Below are positions 62,220 through 64,000 of a DNA stretch of 64,000 bases, piece after piece. The position numbers and the translations under genes are program-made. The stretch is from positions 7,532-71,531 of the forward strand of contig SUZF01000006.1 in NCBI GenBank assembly GCA_015060065.1, in the 5' to 3' direction. Under the pieces are notes generated by a model, which worked only from the letters and a program-made list of their open reading frames with translations, was not told where the DNA came from and searched no databases. Source of the DNA: Rikenellaceae bacterium (lineage in GTDB: Bacteria > Bacteroidota > Bacteroidia > Bacteroidales > Rikenellaceae). The number at the start of each line of letters is the position of its first letter. The stretch's first letter is position 1.

Positions 62220-64000
62220 TTACTGAATCATGATCATTGCTGCATCACTCTGCACATTGTCGCCCTCGGCTACGAGAACTTCGACAACCGTGCCGGCATA
62301 GTCCGTGCTGATGGAGTTCTCCATCTTCATTGCTTCGAGTATAACTACCTCGTCGCCTGCCGATACCTTATCGCCAACCTTAACCTTAATCGAGATTACG
62401 CGACCCGGCAGCGGAGCGGTTACGGCATTCTTGGGGCCTGATGCTGCGGGAGCCGCAGCCTCGGCTGCTTTGGGAGCCGCCTGCGGAGCGTCAGCCTCGG
62501 CAACAATCTCAATCATTGCGGTATCGCTCTGAACATTGTCACCCTCCTTAACCAGAATCTGCTTAACGACACCGGAGAAGTCGGAGGTAATCGAGTTTTC
62601 CATCTTCATTGCTTCGAGAATCATAACCTCGTCGCCTGCCGATACCTTATCGCCAACCTTAACCTTAATCGAGATTACACGACCCGGCAGCGGAGCGTTG
62701 ATAGTATTGCCCGTAACAGCAACCTTCTCCTCGGCTTTTACCTCTGCCTTCGGAGCCTCGGTTGCGGGAGCCTCGGCGGGCTTCTGTGCCTCGTAAGCCT
62801 TGACCTTCGAGTTGGTCAGGTAGGTCTTGGCAACCATTGGGAAGAGTTCGAGCAACAGCACCTCCTTCTCGTTGGCAGCAAGTTTTACACCACCAGCCTC
62901 CGGAAGTTCGGGATTGGGCTGCATCTGGTATTTCGAGGTGTCGTAGGGAGTCTCCTCGCGCACACCGCAAATCTTGAAGCGGAATTCGGGGTCAATCTTG
63001 ACCGGAGTATGTCCGTATTCGCCCTTCACAAGGCTCACGAACTGCGCGCTCTTGGTTGTGTACATTGCGCGACCAGCCTTCTCATCCATAGCGCAACTTA
63101 CCGCCTGCGCACCTACAATCTGCGAGGTGGGAGTTACCAACGGAGGCAGACCGGCACTCAAACGTACCGAAGGAATGAGTTCCATAGCGCGGGGCAGGAT
63201 ATCCTCGGCTTTGAGTTGTTGAAGTTGGGCAACCATATTCGAGTACATACCACCCGGAATCTCTGCCTTCTGAACAAGTTCATTCGGAGCGGGGAAGCCG
63301 AAGTATGCCTCAATCTTCTGTGCTGCATCGAGCAGAGTCGCGAAATCATCCTTCGCTGCGGCAGCAACTGCACGGTCGAGTTGAGCCTCAACCTCGGCAG
63401 GAGTTGCATCTGTTACGGGGTTGAAGGGCTTCGGAGCGGGTTTGTCGGCACCAAATACCGAGACGTTGAGTTCGGTGCGGATGCTCTTCAACTGCTCGTT
63501 AATCTTTGCCACAGCCTCCATATTGACACCGAGGTCGATGCCGAGTTTCTGGCAGAAGAGATATACAAGTTCCAATGCAGGTGCGCCCGTGCCACCACCA
63601 AACCACCAGCAGTTGGTATCGACAACATCAACACCGGCAGCGATAGCCGCATATACCGAAGCCAGACCATAACCCGGAGTACAGTGGGTGTGGAAATCTA
63701 CGGGGATGCCCGTGGCAGCCTTTAATTTCTTAACGAGTGCGCTCACTCGCTGGGGAGGGATAAGTCCCGACATATCCTTGATGGTAATCATATCCGCACC
63801 AAGCGCCGCAAGTTGTTTTGCCTTATCGACAAAATATTCGTCAGTAAATACGGGTGCAGGGTTTTTCTTGCCTGTAAGTTTATCCCACAATGAGAGTTTC
63901 GGATATTTCGGATCCACGGTGTAGCAGACTGCGCAGTCTGCAATACCGCCATATTTCTTTACATATTTAATGGTCGATTTTACATTATCGACATCATTCA
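62220..64000 (-). CDS. pyruvate carboxylase subunit B / oxaloacetate decarboxylase alpha with two biotinyl domains (5' end outside window)
   Basis: The frame is open at the right edge; about 593 residues of the C-terminal part are seen. Carboxyltransferase barrel features: DMITIKDMSGLIPPQRV, GIPVDFHTHCTPGYGLA (metal-binding His pair), DVVDTNCWWFGGGTGAPALE. After the conserved PYC_OADA domain there are two Ala/Pro linkers and two tandem biotin-attachment domains, each with LPGRVISIKVKVGDKVSAGD and EAMKMENS (biotinyl Lys). Usual PycB/OadA proteins carry one. The two copies are almost identical in DNA, 279 bp apart, indicating recent duplication. Role: carboxyl transfer between biotin and pyruvate/oxaloacetate; which of the two enzymes it belongs to depends on neighbours outside the window. 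Confidence 0.9.
   Translation of the reverse strand, partial: NDVDNVKSTIKYVKKYGGIADCAVCYTVDPKYPKLSLWDKLTGKKNPAPVFTDEYFVDKAKQLAALGADMITIKDMSGLIPPQRVSALVKKLKAATGIPVDFHTHCTPGYGLASVYAAIAAGVDVVDTNCWWFGGGTGAPALELVYLFCQKLGIDLGVNMEAVAKINEQLKSIRTELNVSVFGADKPAPKPFNPVTDATPAEVEAQLDRAVAAAAKDDFATLLDAAQKIEAYFGFPAPNELVQKAEIPGGMYSNMVAQLQQLKAEDILPRAMELIPSVRLSAGLPPLVTPTSQIVGAQAVSCAMDEKAGRAMYTTKSAQFVSLVKGEYGHTPVKIDPEFRFKICGVREETPYDTSKYQMQPNPELPEAGGVKLAANEKEVLLLELFPMVAKTYLTNSKVKAYEAQKPAEAPATEAPKAEVKAEEKVAVTGNTINAPLPGRVISIKVKVGDKVSAGDEVMILEAMKMENSITSDFSGVVKQILVKEGDNVQSDTAMIEIVAEADAPQAAPKAAEAAAPAASGPKNAVTAPLPGRVISIKVKVGDKVSAGDEVVILEAMKMENSISTDYAGTVVEVLVAEGDNVQSDAAMIMIQ

Overview
The window looks like a chromosomal segment of a gut-type Bacteroidales bacterium. 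The support is a SusC/SusD pair, many lipoproteins with acidic residues after the lipobox Cys, BACON, DUF5689, fimbrillin and DUF6377 proteins, nusB-DUF1573-yajC order, and repeated Bacteroidetes-type promoters (TTTG, about 19 nt, TAnnTTTG) with no Shine-Dalgarno sequences. Moderate GC would suit Alistipes/Rikenellaceae, but the genus is a guess.

Layout. 0-0.5 kb: end of an AsmA-like gene. 0.5-5.9 kb: tripartite RND efflux operon (adaptor, pump, TolC-like channel). 6-11.3 kb: an OsmC protein, then a large TPR protein paired with an outer-membrane barrel. 11.3-14.2 kb: rplM-rpsI-rpsB-tsf. 14.2-14.5 kb: repeat-rich spacer. 14.5-17.6 kb (minus strand): an ABC exporter, an HprK-like kinase and an ER-type (S26B-like) signal peptidase. 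17.7-45 kb: a glycan/phosphoester accessory region with a DUF6377 regulator, GH31, a phosphodiester glycosidase, a nine-gene operon (two fimbrillin/FISUMP lipoproteins, a BACON lipoprotein, an exonuclease/endonuclease/phosphatase protein, SusC, SusD, two BACON/DUF5689 lipoproteins, a metallo-beta-lactamase-fold hydrolase) and a convergent GH3. 45-50 kb: yajC/DUF1573/nusB, a flavoprotein, a shortened methyltransferase-like protein, a cobalamin adenosyltransferase, DUF2795 and a tiny secreted cationic peptide. 50-54.6 kb: GH127-type glycosidase, DUF418 membrane protein, HAD phosphatase. 54.6-58.3 kb: a TonB-dependent receptor preceded by an FMN riboswitch and terminator. 58.3-64 kb: malQ, a tRNA with CAT anticodon, a frameshifted potassium channel, mscL, and a pyruvate carboxylase B/oxaloacetate decarboxylase alpha subunit with two tandem biotinyl domains.

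Most notable: (1) an FMN riboswitch plus terminator controlling an outer-membrane TonB-dependent receptor, which suggests flavin-regulated import; the aptamer carries a 111-bp insertion with 11-bp direct repeats. (2) An unlisted 46-codon gene encoding a signal peptide and a 23-residue, strongly basic mature peptide with its own promoter. (3) A SusCD operon grouped with several phosphodiester-type hydrolases. (4) An exporter/kinase/peptidase cassette resembling peptide maturation systems but without a visible precursor. All functional statements come from reading motifs; no database search was possible.
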